Positions 10,982 to 25,000 of a stretch of DNA of 64,000 nucleotides are shown here, one piece after another. The stretch is taken from positions 2,976,001 through 3,040,000 of the forward strand of contig OZ176053.1 of NCBI GenBank assembly GCA_964247055.1, written 5' to 3'. The stretch comes from Paragordius varius (Eukaryota > Nematomorpha). Under the pieces are notes generated by a model that saw nothing but the letters and a program-made list of their open reading frames with translations, was not told the origin of the DNA and did no database searches. Position numbers and translations under genes: made by a program. How positions within the stretch are numbered: position 1 is the stretch's first letter; each line of letters opens with the position of its first letter.

Positions 10982-11960
10982 CATTTCGATTCAAATTAAG
11001 CTAAATAACCCAGGGCAATATAAAGGTTGGTATTTTTAATAAACTACGGAAACAAACAGTTCCAAGTACATTTATGCCTTTACCCTAATAAATATAAAAG
11101 CCAATTAATAAAATTTAGATTTGGAAAAAAAGTTACGCATCGAACTACTTGGACACCATTTTTATTTTACATCATTTTCGTATATCGAGTTTATTAATTC
11201 TAAACCTAAAAATAAGCTAATATTAAAGCATCTAACACTTGGATTCCTTTCAGTCCTTTGATTCAAATTGGAATAGTTGGTATTTCAGTCCTGTTTAAAA
11301 TTAACTATTTCAAAAAATATGGATTGAATTAAAACCATGGAATTGCACTTAAATAACATTAATGAACCAAAATTTATAATATTCATTCAAAAATACTTGA
11401 TATAATTTATTTTACTGTAAAACTCAAGGTAAAAATTTAGTCAACATGACATGCGTGCATTATATAAATTTAAATACAAAGTAAACCACTTTTTCTGTCA
11501 CTATCAAAGATAAAGGGATTTAAAGCTAAAATTATCTTAATTTTAGCTTTAAAAAAAAATAAACACGGTCATAAATTTGCAAAAAAATGGCGCCGAAGTA
11601 GTTTCCTATGGAACATTTTTAAATTTTATTTAGATATTTCCAATTATTTATATAATTTTTGTTAGGATAAATTGGGACCGTTTCTTTCGATAGTTTTTAA
11701 AAATCAATAGGGGGTATTTGGATAATCGAAGTTTTAACATTACATAAACAGAATAAGTGGTATATTTTGGATTATTTTTATATTTAGCGTATGCACACAT
11801 GTCATGTTGGATAAAGTTTTTCCTTTGGGTTTGCCTCTCAACAAGTAATATTAAGTATTGAATGAATTTTTTTCATACTTTGATTGATCAATGTTAAATA
11901 AGTGCAAACTTTTGCCGTGGTTTTAATTTATTCCACATTTTTTGAAATATTTAATCTTCA
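10982..11960. mobile_element. Family A MITE, interrupted by another copy
   Basis: The left part (10982-11231) begins TTAA|CATTTCGATTCAAATT. The right part (11738-about 11960) continues with the second half seen in intact copies (CACACATGTCATGTTGG, GTGCAAACTTTTGCC). The two halves are separated by the inverted copy at 11236-11733, inserted at an internal TTAA. The outer copy is eroded, so it is the older one. Confidence 0.6.
11236..11733. mobile_element. Family A MITE nested inside family A
   Basis: Starts CACTTGGATTCC and ends near ATCGAAGTT|TTAA. The left target copy reads CTAA (11232-11235) and the right TTAA (11734-11737). It is in reverse orientation relative to the outer copy. The outer element's sequence resumes with TTAACATT, the same internal TTAACATT present in the 23783 copy. 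Confidence 0.6.
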
Positions 11961-12251
11961 TGGTTCTAAAGGCTTTGAGCCGTATGAGGAGTGTAATAAA
12001 GTGATTACCACTTTTGTGGTAACTGCTCCATAACAATGGCGAAATTTGAGCTAATTGTTAAATAATTTTATTTTAAAGCTATATGCTTTAAAAATATAAC
12101 TATAAATTAAAAGAAAGAAAATTTTTTATAAAATTTTATAAGTTTTGGAACCGTCCGAAACCTGCAGTTTTTTAAAATAAAGGCAAAAAGACAGATGTTT
12201 TGCAAATAAATGCAGAGTTTGACATCAAAAAGCTATTTTATTTCAAAAATG
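11961..12251. repeat. Family F repeat fragment
   Basis: Contains the family F signature (TTCATGGTTCTAAAGGC, ACTTTTGTGGTAACTGC, then a purine-rich stretch) shared with 19521, 22690, 51665 and 57610. It is a partial copy between family A and family B elements. No coding potential. Confidence 0.45.
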
Positions 12252-12742
12252 GATGTTCAAGACCTTTTGGGGTAGTCTTGTATCCCACTTAATTTTTTAA
12301 ACAGTTTTAAAAGTTATTTGAGAATTTAATTATCAAACATTATTCCCATGTTTTAGATAAAAAAGTTTCTATATTTTACAGTTTTGTGGCTTCTAGATTC
12401 TAAAATTTAGACAGCCCCAAAACACGATTGAAACGAAGAACTGATTTTAAAATATCAGGTTTTGCTGTAAATGTAGCCGGACTTTGTAAAGTTAATTTTC
12501 TTAACATAATATACATTTATTCCTATTGAATTGCATCGATTTAAAAATATTTATAAAAATGGCAGCAAAAAAGTTTGAGATGAGGCTATTTTAACAATTT
12601 ATATTTTTTTTAAAAAAATTGTATAATGCGCCTAAAATAAAGAAAGCATATTTTATTCGGCTTAATACCTTAAATACTTTTTTAGATATCCAAATTTCAA
12701 ATTACCTTGGGATATAAAACTACCTCAAAATATAATGGAGTG
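12252..12742. mobile_element. Family B TTAA MITE
   Basis: The right end AATGGAGTG|TTAA (TTAA 12743-12746) and subterminal inverted boxes (GGGGTAGTCTTGTATCCC on the left, GGGATATAAAACTACC on the right) identify family B. The left end is eroded, so its start is approximate. Confidence 0.6.
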
Positions 12743-12751
12743 TTAATATAA

Positions 12752-15291
12752 TTTATATATTTATAAAAATGAAATATGCTGACTTTGTGATCTGTTTCCG
12801 GAAAACCGGTAGACCCATTCAAATCCAAATATCGAAAATATATAATCATTAATGAATGCCCCGACAATAGCTTCGCCCTTTTTTGAATTAGGACCCCAGT
12901 TCGGGCCCGCGCTGTGTATAAACGTTTTTTTTTAAAACTACAGTCCACAAAATCGTCCCTTTGAGACAATTTTCTGGAAAATGTGTTGCATTCGATTTCA
13001 AATATGATTATATTTTACTTATTTTGGAATGCGGCGAACATAGTCGGCTCGCTTTTTTAATTTAGGACCTCTTTTTACCCGCTCCCCGGAAAATGCTATT
13101 TTTTTTGAAAAAAACGTCCACAAAAATATTTTTTTGAATCTATTTTTCGCCCAAGGTATGAGACCGTAGAAATTTGTTAAGGATTCCAGGTATTCCCTGT
13201 TAAAAAGCAAAAATTTTAGCAGTGTTTTTTTATTGGCTGCTGTGTATGAAGAAACCCGGTAAAAACTGCTCCATCATATAGAAATAGCGTGCCTTTGGGA
13301 CTAAATTTCAAAAAACTTATCAGGCCATATGAGTTCAAAAGGGCTTAAAATATTTCCCATAAAAAAGCAAAAACTTAAGTAGCGCAGTTTTATTAAATCA
13401 CCCCTTAATTAGGCCCTTGCCCTAAAAAATGCGCCACTATGGAATGACATTTTGGTTTTGAGGCAATTTTTTGAAAATCCCACGGAGCATATGGAATCAA
13501 TCATGATTTCAGGTATTCTCCCTAAAAAGGCAAAAAGTTTAATCAAGCGCTTTGTATCAGCTCTAAAACTGCGCTACCATATGGAAATTGCGTTGTTTGG
13601 GAGTTAATTTTCAGAAAACTTATCAGCATAGGTTTAATAAGATCCTGAAATATTACCTGTAAAAAGGTAAAAATTTAAGTCGAGCGGTATCCGTTAATTA
13701 GGTCTACACCCTAAAAATGCGCCATCATTGAACTATTATTTAGTTTTAAAGCCATTCTTCTAAAAATTATTAAGAACATATGGAATGAGTGATGATTCCA
13801 GGCGTTCTTCTATAAAGGCAAAATTTTTTATCGAACTTTTTTATTATTGCCTCTGGGCGCCACCATATCTACAGCATGACTTTGGAGACAAATTTTGAAA
13901 ACTTATCAGCCCATATGAGTTCAAGAAGGGCTTAAAATATTACCCATAAAAAGGCAAAAATTTAAGATCGGTTTTATTAAACTACACCGCGCCACTATAG
14001 AATGACACTTTGGTTTTCAGGCAGTTTTTGGGACATCCCACGAGAGCATATGGAATCAATAATAATTCCACGTATTACCCGAATTAAGGCAAAATTAATT
14101 GAGTGTTTTTTTTCGCCCCTGGTTAGGGGGCTGCCCGCGTAAAACTGCGTCACCATATATCTATACAGCATGTCTTTGGAGCCAAATTTCAGATAACCTA
14201 TGAGATTATGTGAGTTCAATAAGAACCTAAAATATTTATTACCCCTTAAAAAACAAATATTTTAGTATAGGGGGTAATTTTAATGGGCTGCTAAGTGAAG
14301 TTTTACGCTTTAAAAAATGCGCCGCCATAGAACGATTTATTAGTTTTAAAGCAATATTTCCAAGAACCTATAGGTACATATGGAATCCATGATAATTCCA
14401 GATATTTTCCATATAAGGCAATTTAATAATGTTTCGAAATAATCCACTTTTTTCAAATAGCGGCTTCGCAGGCTCCAACTTACACCATCATGTTTACCAC
14501 GGTATAATAATTTATTACAGAAGAATTTTTTTAGCAATTTTAATTTAAAATCAACTGCCAAAATGATAGTTTATGGGTACAAAACTACTTTAAAATGTAA
14601 TTTTCTCTAAAAAATTAAAAATTAACGAATATTTTACAATTTATTTTTTTATTGTTATCCATCATATGACAAATTATATCAGTTTGCCATAACCTGCCTG
14701 ATTCAAACTTTTATTATAGATAAAGCTTACCTAGGGCGGGATTATTAATGATATGAACTCCAAATGATGTTGTTTGAGGCTAGGAATCATTTTTCTAATG
14801 TTATTTAAACACTTTTGAATCAGGGTTAGGTCTTAGCAATTTATTTAATGATCTGGCCTAATTAGGAATTGGTGAGTTGAGAACTTAACATACAACGTAG
14901 GGTTTTTTTATAATCATACGGCATTACAAAACGGACAAATTACACTAATTAAAGCGATCAACTGCATCACCAGTTATATATAGGAAATTTACAAAAGTGT
15001 GTAAGTCAAACCTCTTTCTCCATATTATTTATATACCCGATGTCAAAAATAAAGCTTTTCTACACGTTTCACCCAATAATTTCTTATGTTTTTTTATACT
15101 AAGATCATTGCTAAATAAACATTTGTTAACGTTGTTTAAATTTGATGTGCTTGGGGCCTTTATACCCTTAAACCCGCTCAATAAGATGTTTTGAGGCTTT
15201 TTTTCGCCAGAATTATGAGATCATAATAAATTGATTAGGAGGGCAGATCGCGTGTAAAGGCAAAAAATTTGCCCCCCAAGATTTACTCTAG
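12752..15291 (+). mobile_element. Helitron-like family C element, block 1
   Basis: The left end resembles the 5' end of other copies (ATATATTTATAAAAATG then GTGATCTGTTTCCGG). The right end has a hairpin GGCAAA-AAA-TTTGCC at 15259-15273, and 18 nt later ends CTAG before T, the layout of Helitron 3' ends. Inside is a tandem array of roughly 130-170-bp monomers marked by a GCGCCACCAT-like box at 13268, 13431, 13571, 13719, 13857, 13989, 14147 and 14319. Short open frames here are repeat artefacts. No Rep/helicase is seen, so it is non-autonomous. The 5' TC is not preserved. The 14450-15250 part has no counterpart I recognise. Confidence 0.5.
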
Positions 15292-16277
15292 TTATTAATA
15301 ATTAAATATAAATACATGGGGAAAAATCATAATTCTACAACACTCTGGAACATAGAAACTTTGAAAAAATCTAGCCAAGGTTGTTTTATTTAAATAGATA
15401 TTAAGCACTTCATGTTTCTAATGATACTTTTTAAGATAATTTAAAAAGTTTTTATAATTTTAATTGATATCTATTGTGAATATGTTATAATTTCGCATAA
15501 TGCGTCGGTTGAATATATAAGTATTCTTTTCCTGGTATTACTTTCATATCTAAAAATCAATTGAATATAAATAAGTAAATGCTAATAAGTGACAAGTATG
15601 AATGAGCTAAATAAAGCTCGGAAAACCAATTATTACCTTGTAAAAACAAATTTATTTAAAAAGTGAAAGATGAATCATATAAATTATGCATAAAAAGGGA
15701 TGATTTGTGATTGATATTTTTAAATCAGAATCATAAGATACAAACGGTTCAACATTACACAACCTCTTCGTAAAACATAAGACTCGGTATCATTTATAAA
15801 AAAATATTTTAAAATCCTCCTGTTTGTCAATAATGACTTCTAGAACGCTTATATAAAAAGGATAGAGTAAGATATCATACTTATATTTTGAGAATTATAT
15901 TTTTTATATTTTAGTATATAAACCTTAAAATCGCAAAATTTTTGCTAAAATTTATATTATAAATTTAATTATTTTACTATTAAACTCTGTGCCCCGGCAA
16001 ATTTTAAAATTTATAGGTTAAATTGGCATATGATAATCTTTTATGTATATTAAAAGCATGTAAAAGGATTTTACTAAGGTTCATCCTGATTTTTCAAATC
16101 CAAAATCAATTTTTTTCTACGTGGCTCTTTAATGCGCTCAAAATGTATTATTGCATTGTGAATCTCAATAAATTTTAATATAAAATATTCGTTTTCGTTA
16201 ACAATATTAACACAATTTATATATGTCTTATTTTTTTATTATAAAGACACTAAAAATTTACAAAAAATTGATAATTA
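15292..16277. other. Duplicated non-coding sequence between Helitron-like repeats
   Basis: Unannotated AT-rich sequence that reappears at 36851-37740 in block 2. No coding potential or transposon ends. It belongs to the ancestral duplicated segment downstream of the secreted-glycoprotein gene. Confidence 0.5.
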
Positions 16278-18631
16278 CTAGCTGGCCCTGTCACGCTTCG
16301 CTGTGACGTAGTCTAACCGATAAATATTCTTAATAATTGGCAAAAATAGAGGTAATGGAGATAAAAAAATAATAAACGTATTTAATAAAAAGAATATTTT
16401 TAATTATTCTTTTACGGGTTTTCGCATAGGCTTAAATATTGTTTACTCGCAATTGTCCATATTTAAACTGTCCCTTATTAAATTTAATATTCAACTATCA
16501 TTGGATTTATTTTAAAATTTTCGTTTTAGGAATCATGGTTAAAAGTTTTATTTTGAAATTGTGTTAGTTGGGATCAAGGGATATAAAAAGTAAATCATTT
16601 GTGTTCCCTTTTTAAAGGAAATAATGATATTATAAAAATTTCCCAGAAATTTTTAACTGAACTCGTATGGCTCCTTAAGTTTTTGAAAATGTCTCAGTTT
16701 TAAACCGGTAGACCCCTACGTATAGACCTAAATTGAAAAAAAGTCAAATTCTTTCCTTTATAGGGCAAATATTTGGAATTATCTTTGATACCATCATCTC
16801 ATAGGTTATTTGAAAAAATAACACAACACTAAAAATCGTTATATGGTGGCGTATTTTTAGGGCATAAAGGTCCCAAATTAACAGCTAATCAAAAACGCCT
16901 GACCTTTTTTACCTAGTTACGGGTAATATTTCAAGCTGGAGCTCATATGGCTTCATAAATTTTCTGTAAATTAGCTCCAGAACAACGCAATTTCTATATA
17001 GTGGCGCAGTTTTTGGCGGGTAGCTCCTAACACAGGGGTAGGTATAAAAAAGCTGTGGGGATTTGCCTTTATATGAGAATATCTGGAATTATCATGCATT
17101 CCATATGTTCCTATTAACATAGGTTTTCCGAAATTTGGCTCCAAAGGCATGCTGTATTGATATGATGACGCAGTTTTACACGGGTTCCCCCCTAACCAGG
17201 GGCGAAACAAAAAACGCTCGATTAACATTTTTGCTTTAATCCGGGTGACCTGGAACATGATTGATTCCATATGATCTCGTAAGATTTTCGAAAAATTGCC
17301 TCACCAAAAAGACATTCTATGGTGGCGCATATTTCATGGCAACAGCCTAATTAAGGGGTAATTTAATAAACCCCTTTACTTAAATTTTTGCCTTTTAACG
17401 GGTAATATTTCAAGCCTTTATTGAACTCCTATGGCCTGATAAGTTTTTTCAATTTGCCTCCAAAGTCATGCTGAATCGATATGGTGGCGCAGTTGTAGGG
17501 GGTCCCCTACACAGAGGCAAATATAAAAAATTTGGATAAAAATTTTTGCCTTTATAGAAGATTACCTGGAATCATCATTCATTCCTTATGATCTTAATAG
17601 TTTTTGGAAGAATGGCTTTCGAACTAAATAATTTAAGGATAGCGAATTTTTTAGGGCGTAAAAGGCTTAAATAACGGCTAATTAAAAAAAACCGCTAGAC
17701 TTAAATTCTTGCCTTTTTACGGGTAATATTTCAGGCACTTATTAAACTTATGTGGCCTGATAGTTTTTCTGTAAATTAACTCCTTAACAACGCAATTTCG
17801 ATATGGTGGCGCAGTTTAAGGCGGGTATCTCCTTACCCAGCCTCCAATATATAAAAAACGCACGACTAAAATTTTTGCCTTTTAACAGGGAATACCTGGA
17901 ATCCTTATCAAATTTCTCCGGTCTCATACCTTTGGCCAAAAATAAATTCAAAAAATATTTTTATGGACGTTTTTTGGAAAAAATGGTACCGGAAGAGCGG
18001 GTAAAAAGAGGGCCTAAATAAAAAAGCGAGCCGACTATGTTCGGCGCCATCGAAAAAAAGTAAAAAAATCATATTTAAAATTGAATGGTCCCACACGTTT
18101 TTCGGAAAATTGTCTCAAACACACGATTTTTGTGGACTCGTCTTTTCAAAAAAACCCCATTTTCTACAAGGGGTGGGCCCGAACTGGGGGCCTAATTCAA
18201 AAAAAGGCGAAGCTATTGTCGGGGCATTCATTAATGATTATATTTTTTCGACATTTGGATTTGAATGGGTCCACCGTTTTTTCGGAAACAGATCACAAAG
18301 CCACCAATTTCCATTTTTATAAATTGTTAGGCAAATCTGAAAGATATACTTTATTTTTATAATATTTTTCTGTGTTATATGCAAATGTGAAATACATACT
18401 TTGGTTATTATCATAACTTTCACCGTTATTTTGAATTGTATTATTTTTTATATTTTTTGTGTTATATGTAAATATATAACCTTTGTTACTTGAAATTTTA
18501 TTGATATAATGCAAATCATGGACAGTTAAAATTGCTATATATACACCTTAAAAAACCAAATAAATAGTTCAGTTCATTTTCACATTTCTTTTATTTATCT
18601 CTTATCTTAAAAGATAAAATAAATATATAGA
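16278..18631 (-). mobile_element. Non-autonomous Helitron containing an inverted family C array
   Basis: Read on the minus strand, the 3' end is textbook: hairpin GTCACAGCGAAGCGTGAC at 16307-16290, 12 nt to a terminal CTAG, then T. The 5' end is placed at TCTATATATTTATTTTATC (18631) after an A; this is less certain. Block 2 lacks the whole segment (near 38760), which supports these limits. Inside lies a reversed family C copy (about 16690-18325) with GGTGGCGC-like boxes at 16843, 16998, 17162, 17319, 17481, 17637 and 17803. No Rep/helicase frame is present. Confidence 0.55.
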
Positions 18632-19008
18632 TTTCAGGTAATATTTAATGATAAGTTGTCAACGTAGTTTTTTTCATACTGTATATAACAATATATTTCC
18701 TATATCACTGCTGCTCAAAACATTTATCCCTTAATTTACATATTTTATATGATTTTTTCTATTAATATAACCAATCTGTAATTTTTATTTCATTAGTATT
18801 ATTGGACCATATTAAAAAGGTATAGTTCTATTTATAAATATTGGGTAATATTCGACGGTAAAATCATTCAATAAATCCCAATAATTTAATTTATTTAGCA
18901 AAATTGATTGTTCGCATCATAGCACTTCATTAAATAATATGCAACAAATTGCTATTGTTTATAAGTATTTATTATTGTGTTATATCTCTTTGATAATTTG
19001 ATATATCG
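18632..19008. other. 3' flank of secreted-glycoprotein gene A
   Basis: AT-rich sequence beyond the stop codon, shared with block 2 (about 38770-38985 and 39569-39620). It includes the uninterrupted targets of two block 2 insertions: the family A MITE at 38991 and the RTE at 39624. No feature of its own is visible. Confidence 0.5.
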
Positions 19009-22000
19009 CTAACATGTCGATATAATAAAGGCCACATAATTATTTTCACTCAGAGTTTCCAAAATCAGATTATTATTTGTTGTCATGTTTAGTAGGAATT
19101 TATCTTGATATTGAATATCAGGCAGTGATATTAAATGATCCATCACGTTAACCTCTATCGAATTATCGTCCTATTCATTATAGACATATATATATATAAA
19201 TATATGGATGAAATGGTGTTTTTCAAGTTACATAGTTTAATTAATTTGGTAAGTTCAAATAAATACACATGTGTTAAAATTTAATAGTTCAATTAAATAG
19301 TTATCAAATATTAAAAAAATCGATCATGTTACAATCTATGTTGTAAGATACCATAAAATATATTTATTTGCCAATTTTTAGCGATTGGACAAAACCAAAA
19401 AAATATAATATTCTGTAAAATGTTTGAGATTAGTTTAACATTTTATAAATATTGTATATCATAAAAATATGTACTGATAAATTATATATATTTTCATAAG
19501 AAAGGATATCAGAATTATCATGCTTCTTGTTTCGGCGCTTCCTATTAATGATTTAAGAGAGTTATTATTTACAGTTTTTTGCAGAAAATGGCATATTTGC
19601 GCACATTATGGTAAATAATTTTTTGATAGATAAATGATTTTATCCAAAAACTATCACTGAATAAAAAGCAAAATTTAGGTAAACTCTTATCTTTTTTCCC
19701 AGAGTCTCAGCCTATTGGACCAGATGGGCAAGTTCTCTAAACATAAAGGCAAAAAGGCGGAGATTGACGATAAAAACTTTATATGTATGATAATTTGACA
19801 TCAATAAAATTTTCCGAAAAAATATATATTTTGCTCAAAAATTTAATTTACATAAAAATTTTGGTACAGAGAGTTTTATGATATTTTGAGAGATGGTGGA
19901 AATAGTATAAATCTCTTTAGTACACTTTTTCATCAACTGAGTTTTAATTAAAAGGTTGACTTTTAATTGGGTAAATTTTTGTAAAATACAATTTAATTGA
20001 CAGAAATTTAAAAACGAACCAATATTTTTATTTAATTTAAAATTACTAATGTACAGCATCATTGAATAAAGAAAAATGATTTTATAATATTTTAAAGCGT
20101 ACCTATTCCATGATGCCTTATAAAATGTAGCATGATTTAAAAATTTGGCTAATAATTTTTAACCAAAGTATGAATCTTTTTCAAACATCCCATAATTTAG
20201 CTTATAAATAATTTAGTCGCGAATCTCTGCAATTATTTTAAAAAAATTTAGCAATTTAGAAAACCGATAAAATTTACGTAACCCATATGTAAAAATTACA
20301 TTTGCTTTTTAAATGTAATATATCATATATTTTGATGGTAATTTTTGAAATAAAGCATTTAGCTTTTACCAAAATATTTGATATAATGTGGTCTAATATT
20401 GCGATTTTTTGATGTGCAATTACCACAAAACTTCAAATTTATTATATCACTCATAAGCCGAAAAACCAAGAGCATCTAAGAATCATGATACATTTAGCTA
20501 TCAGAAATTGTATAATCAATATATTTTTTATATCCGATTTTGAAAGTATTTTCACACTTCATTACCTTTTAACTTTTTTGTTTTACCTTTTGGGGTAGTT
20601 TATCCCAGAGCTCAATTTGTAAAACTACTGTTTTGAAAGTTAATTTTTAAATTTAGATAAAAAAGCGATTATTTTTTACAGTTTTATGACTTCTTCGTCT
20701 GATGAGACAGCTCGAAAACACGATTGAAACGAACAGCTTATATTTAATAAACCTATATCAAGTTTTCCTGGTAAAATGTAGTCTGAAGATTAAAGTTAGT
20801 AACACTTTCTAACCATAATATACATTTATTTCCCTCTTGCATTGTCGATTTAAAAAAGTTTGTTGAAAAAAATGGCGGAAAAAAATTGAGGTGAGGATTT
20901 TTTTACAATTTTACATTTTTTAATAAAATATTTTTATAAACCGCTTAAAAATCTAAAAAGGCATATTTTTAGATTCGGATTAATACCTTAATTACTTTTT
21001 ATGATATTCAAATTTTAAATCGCTCTGTGATTTAAATTAATTCAAAAATAATGGAATTTTATGAGCTTAGAAGACTTGAATACATTTTATTTAATTTGGA
21101 CCAATAATGGAAACTTAAAATACTTATATTTAAGATCGCTCTGGGGTATTAAACCATAAAAACTGAAGTAATAAATAAATACCTGTGTATTTCCATACGT
21201 ACGTTCTTCACAAATTTCTTTCAGACTATCATTATCAGTAATATAACAAATGATTAACCGTAATTCCTTGTTGAATTTCAAAACGTAATGACCCTATAAT
21301 AAGTATTTGAGATTTTAAGGCACTGAGAAAGAAAAGATTTTAGTTTAAATAGGTTTTATTGCCTTTAAAGATATATTTCAATAAGAGATGCGATAATTTG
21401 AGTAAAAATTATACAATTATAATACACATATATAAACCGGACATTCATTCTTTAAAATCTTTTAATAATTGCTAAAGTAATATATTTTTTCATTTATACT
21501 GGAACGGTCGGAATATTGGTATTGAAAAAACTTAAATCATTAGGATTATAGGTGTATTTCCAAATTTTAAGATAATAAACAGTAGTAAAAATTGTGAATA
21601 AACAGAATTAATTTTTTTCCATATATATACTACATAATACAATTTTCAATATGAAAAAACTTACATTAAACCAAAAATCTCGAATATTATTGTATGTTAA
21701 TAATGCTTTAAACAAATCTTCGTTGGGTGCATATGACAAAAGATGTGGCTTATTTTGGGTAAGGTTCATGTAGACTAATCCATAAATATGGTTATTTTTC
21801 TTTGATAATGTGACATTCCTAATTTTATTAATATATATATATATATATTATATGATTTATTTAAATCTAATTTCTAAACATTTACTTTAACCCTTATGGG
21901 TCGTCAACACAAACAGCTTCTCAAATCGCATTTGATTCAAAAATCCGGCGAGCCGCATATAAATAGTATATCACATATATTTACTAATTATTAATCAATG

Positions 22001-25000
22001 TCCAAAACTGTAAGATTTTTTGCAGATAATTTACCATTTAAGTTAGCTTTTACGCCTTTAAACTTAAAAAATTAATGCATAGAGTATTTATTCTTGTAAA
22101 GTCTACATATGTTATTTAATCGACATATAATGGTTAGGTTAGTTATTAATGACATAATACAAATAATTTAAATTGGCGAAAAATGTCAATTTATTTAGTA
22201 TTTGTAATATTTAAAAATGACGCAAAATTGCAAATTTAGAACTTAGATTATATTTTGGTTTAGGAAATTTCAATCGTGGGGATGTTAGACTCTGCTCTAA
22301 TATGCCTAGCTCTAAAATCTAATTAAATAAAAAATAAAAGGGAAAATTAATAAAACCTGGCATTATATCGGTTATCTATAAGCAACTGCGAAACAATTCC
22401 TGACAAATTGTCGATTTTGCACCAATCCTTGTATAATAAGGTATCATCGATGAAATTCATTTGTTGGAAAGCTAATATGTTTAAAAAATCGACATTTTTA
22501 TAAACATAATAAAGAGTTGCTAAAATACTATTTAGTTTTCCGATTAATCAATATCTATTTGTGTAACATGAAAATTAGTTGTAATAACCTTATAATAAAA
22601 ATGAATATCTCGTTGTTTTCGGTTCTTTACACAGTGTTCATAAAAAAATAAACTGATAAAATATAAATCTTCTGATATGAAAATATATGAGAATTTTCAT
22701 GGTGCTTTTGGTTTTGGCCCTAACGAGTAATATAAGAGAGTTATTTTCACTTTTGTGGCAAGTGCACCTTATCAGAAAAGGGCAAAATTTTTGCACATAT
22801 TTAAATAATTTTTTTTCAACCAATGCTATATGCTCCATTCCAAAAAATATCACTAAAATATATTTTGAACTACATATAAAAAGCAAAACATTATTTTAAA
22901 AAAATTATAATTTTTAGATGTCGGCTCCCAACGTTTCAAGTTTTTCGCTCTTCTAAAATAGCCTAAAACAGATGAAAAAATGCCTTGCGGGATAAAAATT
23001 TTGCATATATGCTAAATTTAGATAACAACTAAAAATATTTTTTAAAAAAACTTTTTTCAAAATATTTTTTTGAAAAATTTTGTTGAAACGTAGTTCATAC
23101 CATTTTGAGGCATTAGGGAAACGATATATGAACGCTTTAAGACATTTTAAAAATACCTTTTCTACATATTTTGATTGAAACATTTGTTTGTCTTCAAAAT
23201 TAGGTTCACTCAAATTTGTGCTATTTACGAAAATTAACCAATATTTTATAGCAAACGAAACTTTTATTTTGGACGAAGTGTTATGATGATCTAAAATGTA
23301 GTTTGCGATAATGTATATCAATTTATTGATTAAAACCTTATATTTTAATGAGCTCATCAGGAGTTTTTTAAAAGTTTTTATCTATAAAACTGATAATATC
23401 ACATACGAAGAGCTCCTGGACTATTTATCCTTTATAAAACTTAATATATTTAACCATACCAACACAATCACACAAATAAAAATTAAAAATAATTTATAAA
23501 CGTAGTGTATGAAATCGGGGTTTTATATAATATCTTGATAATATATACATCTCATAAAACCGTCGAGATTATGGTGCATTTCTGGAGACCTATGAGTCAT
23601 TTAAAGATCACAAAGTCGCAAAATTAGCCCACTTTATGGTAAATATGTTTTTAGCTCAGGCATACTTGATCCTAAAAAGTTAATATTAAAATATAGTATA
23701 AGCTATTTTAAAAAGTTATATGACCAGGTGTAGTCATAAATCTTTTTTAGTTTTTAAAGGGAAATTAATTATATATTTTTAACACTTCGATTCAAATTGG
23801 GGTATCTAAATACCCCAAACTACATTTGAGTTAGGCTTTTTAAAAAAAATACTGAAGCAAACGGTCCCAATTTAAATTTATGCTTCTTTATTAATATAAA
23901 TTATATAAATATGCCAAAAAATCTAAATAAAATTTTGTTTTGAAAAAAATGTTCCATGTCAAACTACTTCGACGCCATTTTTATTTTACAAAATTTTTGC
24001 AAAATATCGTAGTCATTTAATTTTAAGGGTAAAATTAAAGCAAATTTTTTATTTAAATTATATTTAACATTGATAGAAATAGAAAAAGCGGTTAATTTTG
24101 TATTATTTTCAATTACCATTGCACACATGTCACGTTGACTAAATAATAAAAACTTTTTTTATATATTTCGGTTTTTAATGTTATATAAGTGCAAACTTTT
24201 GCCATGATTTCAATTCTTACCATATTTTTAAAGAATTTAATTTTTAATAGGCCTGGGGTATTTAACTACCCCAATTTGAATCGAAGGATTAAAATGAATG
24301 TGTTGTATCCAATTGTTAAATACTGTCCACCGGCTACATTTTTGCCAATCTTTGGGTATTAAATGAATGCTATGCCAGTTTGTGGCAAACCATTCGAGCC
24401 ATGCCCCAACGTCATACAATATACTAGTGCTGCTCTGCCAGCATGTGCATTGATGCGAAAGGGTAATAGCCAATTGGTCATGTGATGATTCGGAAATAAT
24501 TCCCATCCCAGCGATTTTATTGTCTTTCACTGGCTTTGATGTGAGATAGAGTATTGTCATACAGTAAACTTATTTTACCATGTCTTCTGGCCCATTCCGG
24601 GGTTTTTTGATCGGTGCATGGTTTAAATAAATCATTTGTAGCCGATGAGTTTTGTATTAGGGGCTTTATTGGACTTTTTTAGTATATAATACAGCTCTAA
24701 TCCGATCACACTCAGGGCATTTTCTTGCGGAGTAGTTTGGCCTTGGTGATAATGAACTGTCTTAATAAGGCAAAATGTGTTCAGCTTTGGATTTAAAAAT
24801 AGCTTCCATCCTTCCCCAATTCTACCAAAAATAGTTCCTTTCGTGACTTACATGATTTAACAGGTCACTTTGCAAGCTATTTGATCTTCAGTCTAATTGC
24901 GTGAGCATTTACTGAGTTTGTATTCCCTCATTACTTGACGTCTACTGCTTGTTTTTGTGATGCAATATGCTCCTTTTCGTTGTGTTGTCTGAGTCATCAT

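Noticed and set aside
12697-14561. Several open frames of 60-90 codons on the minus strand
   Set aside because: They are readings of the family C monomer array; the same frames recur with stops in other copies and have no protein signature.
17803-18514. Cluster of short overlapping ORFs on both strands
   Set aside because: They lie in the inverted family C copy and in Helitron end sequence; not conserved in 12752, 35783 or 54578 copies.
22638-23499. ORFs of up to 134 codons in intron 3 of gene A
   Set aside because: The paralogous block 57590-58400 has many indels and stops in the same frames, so they are not under coding constraint.
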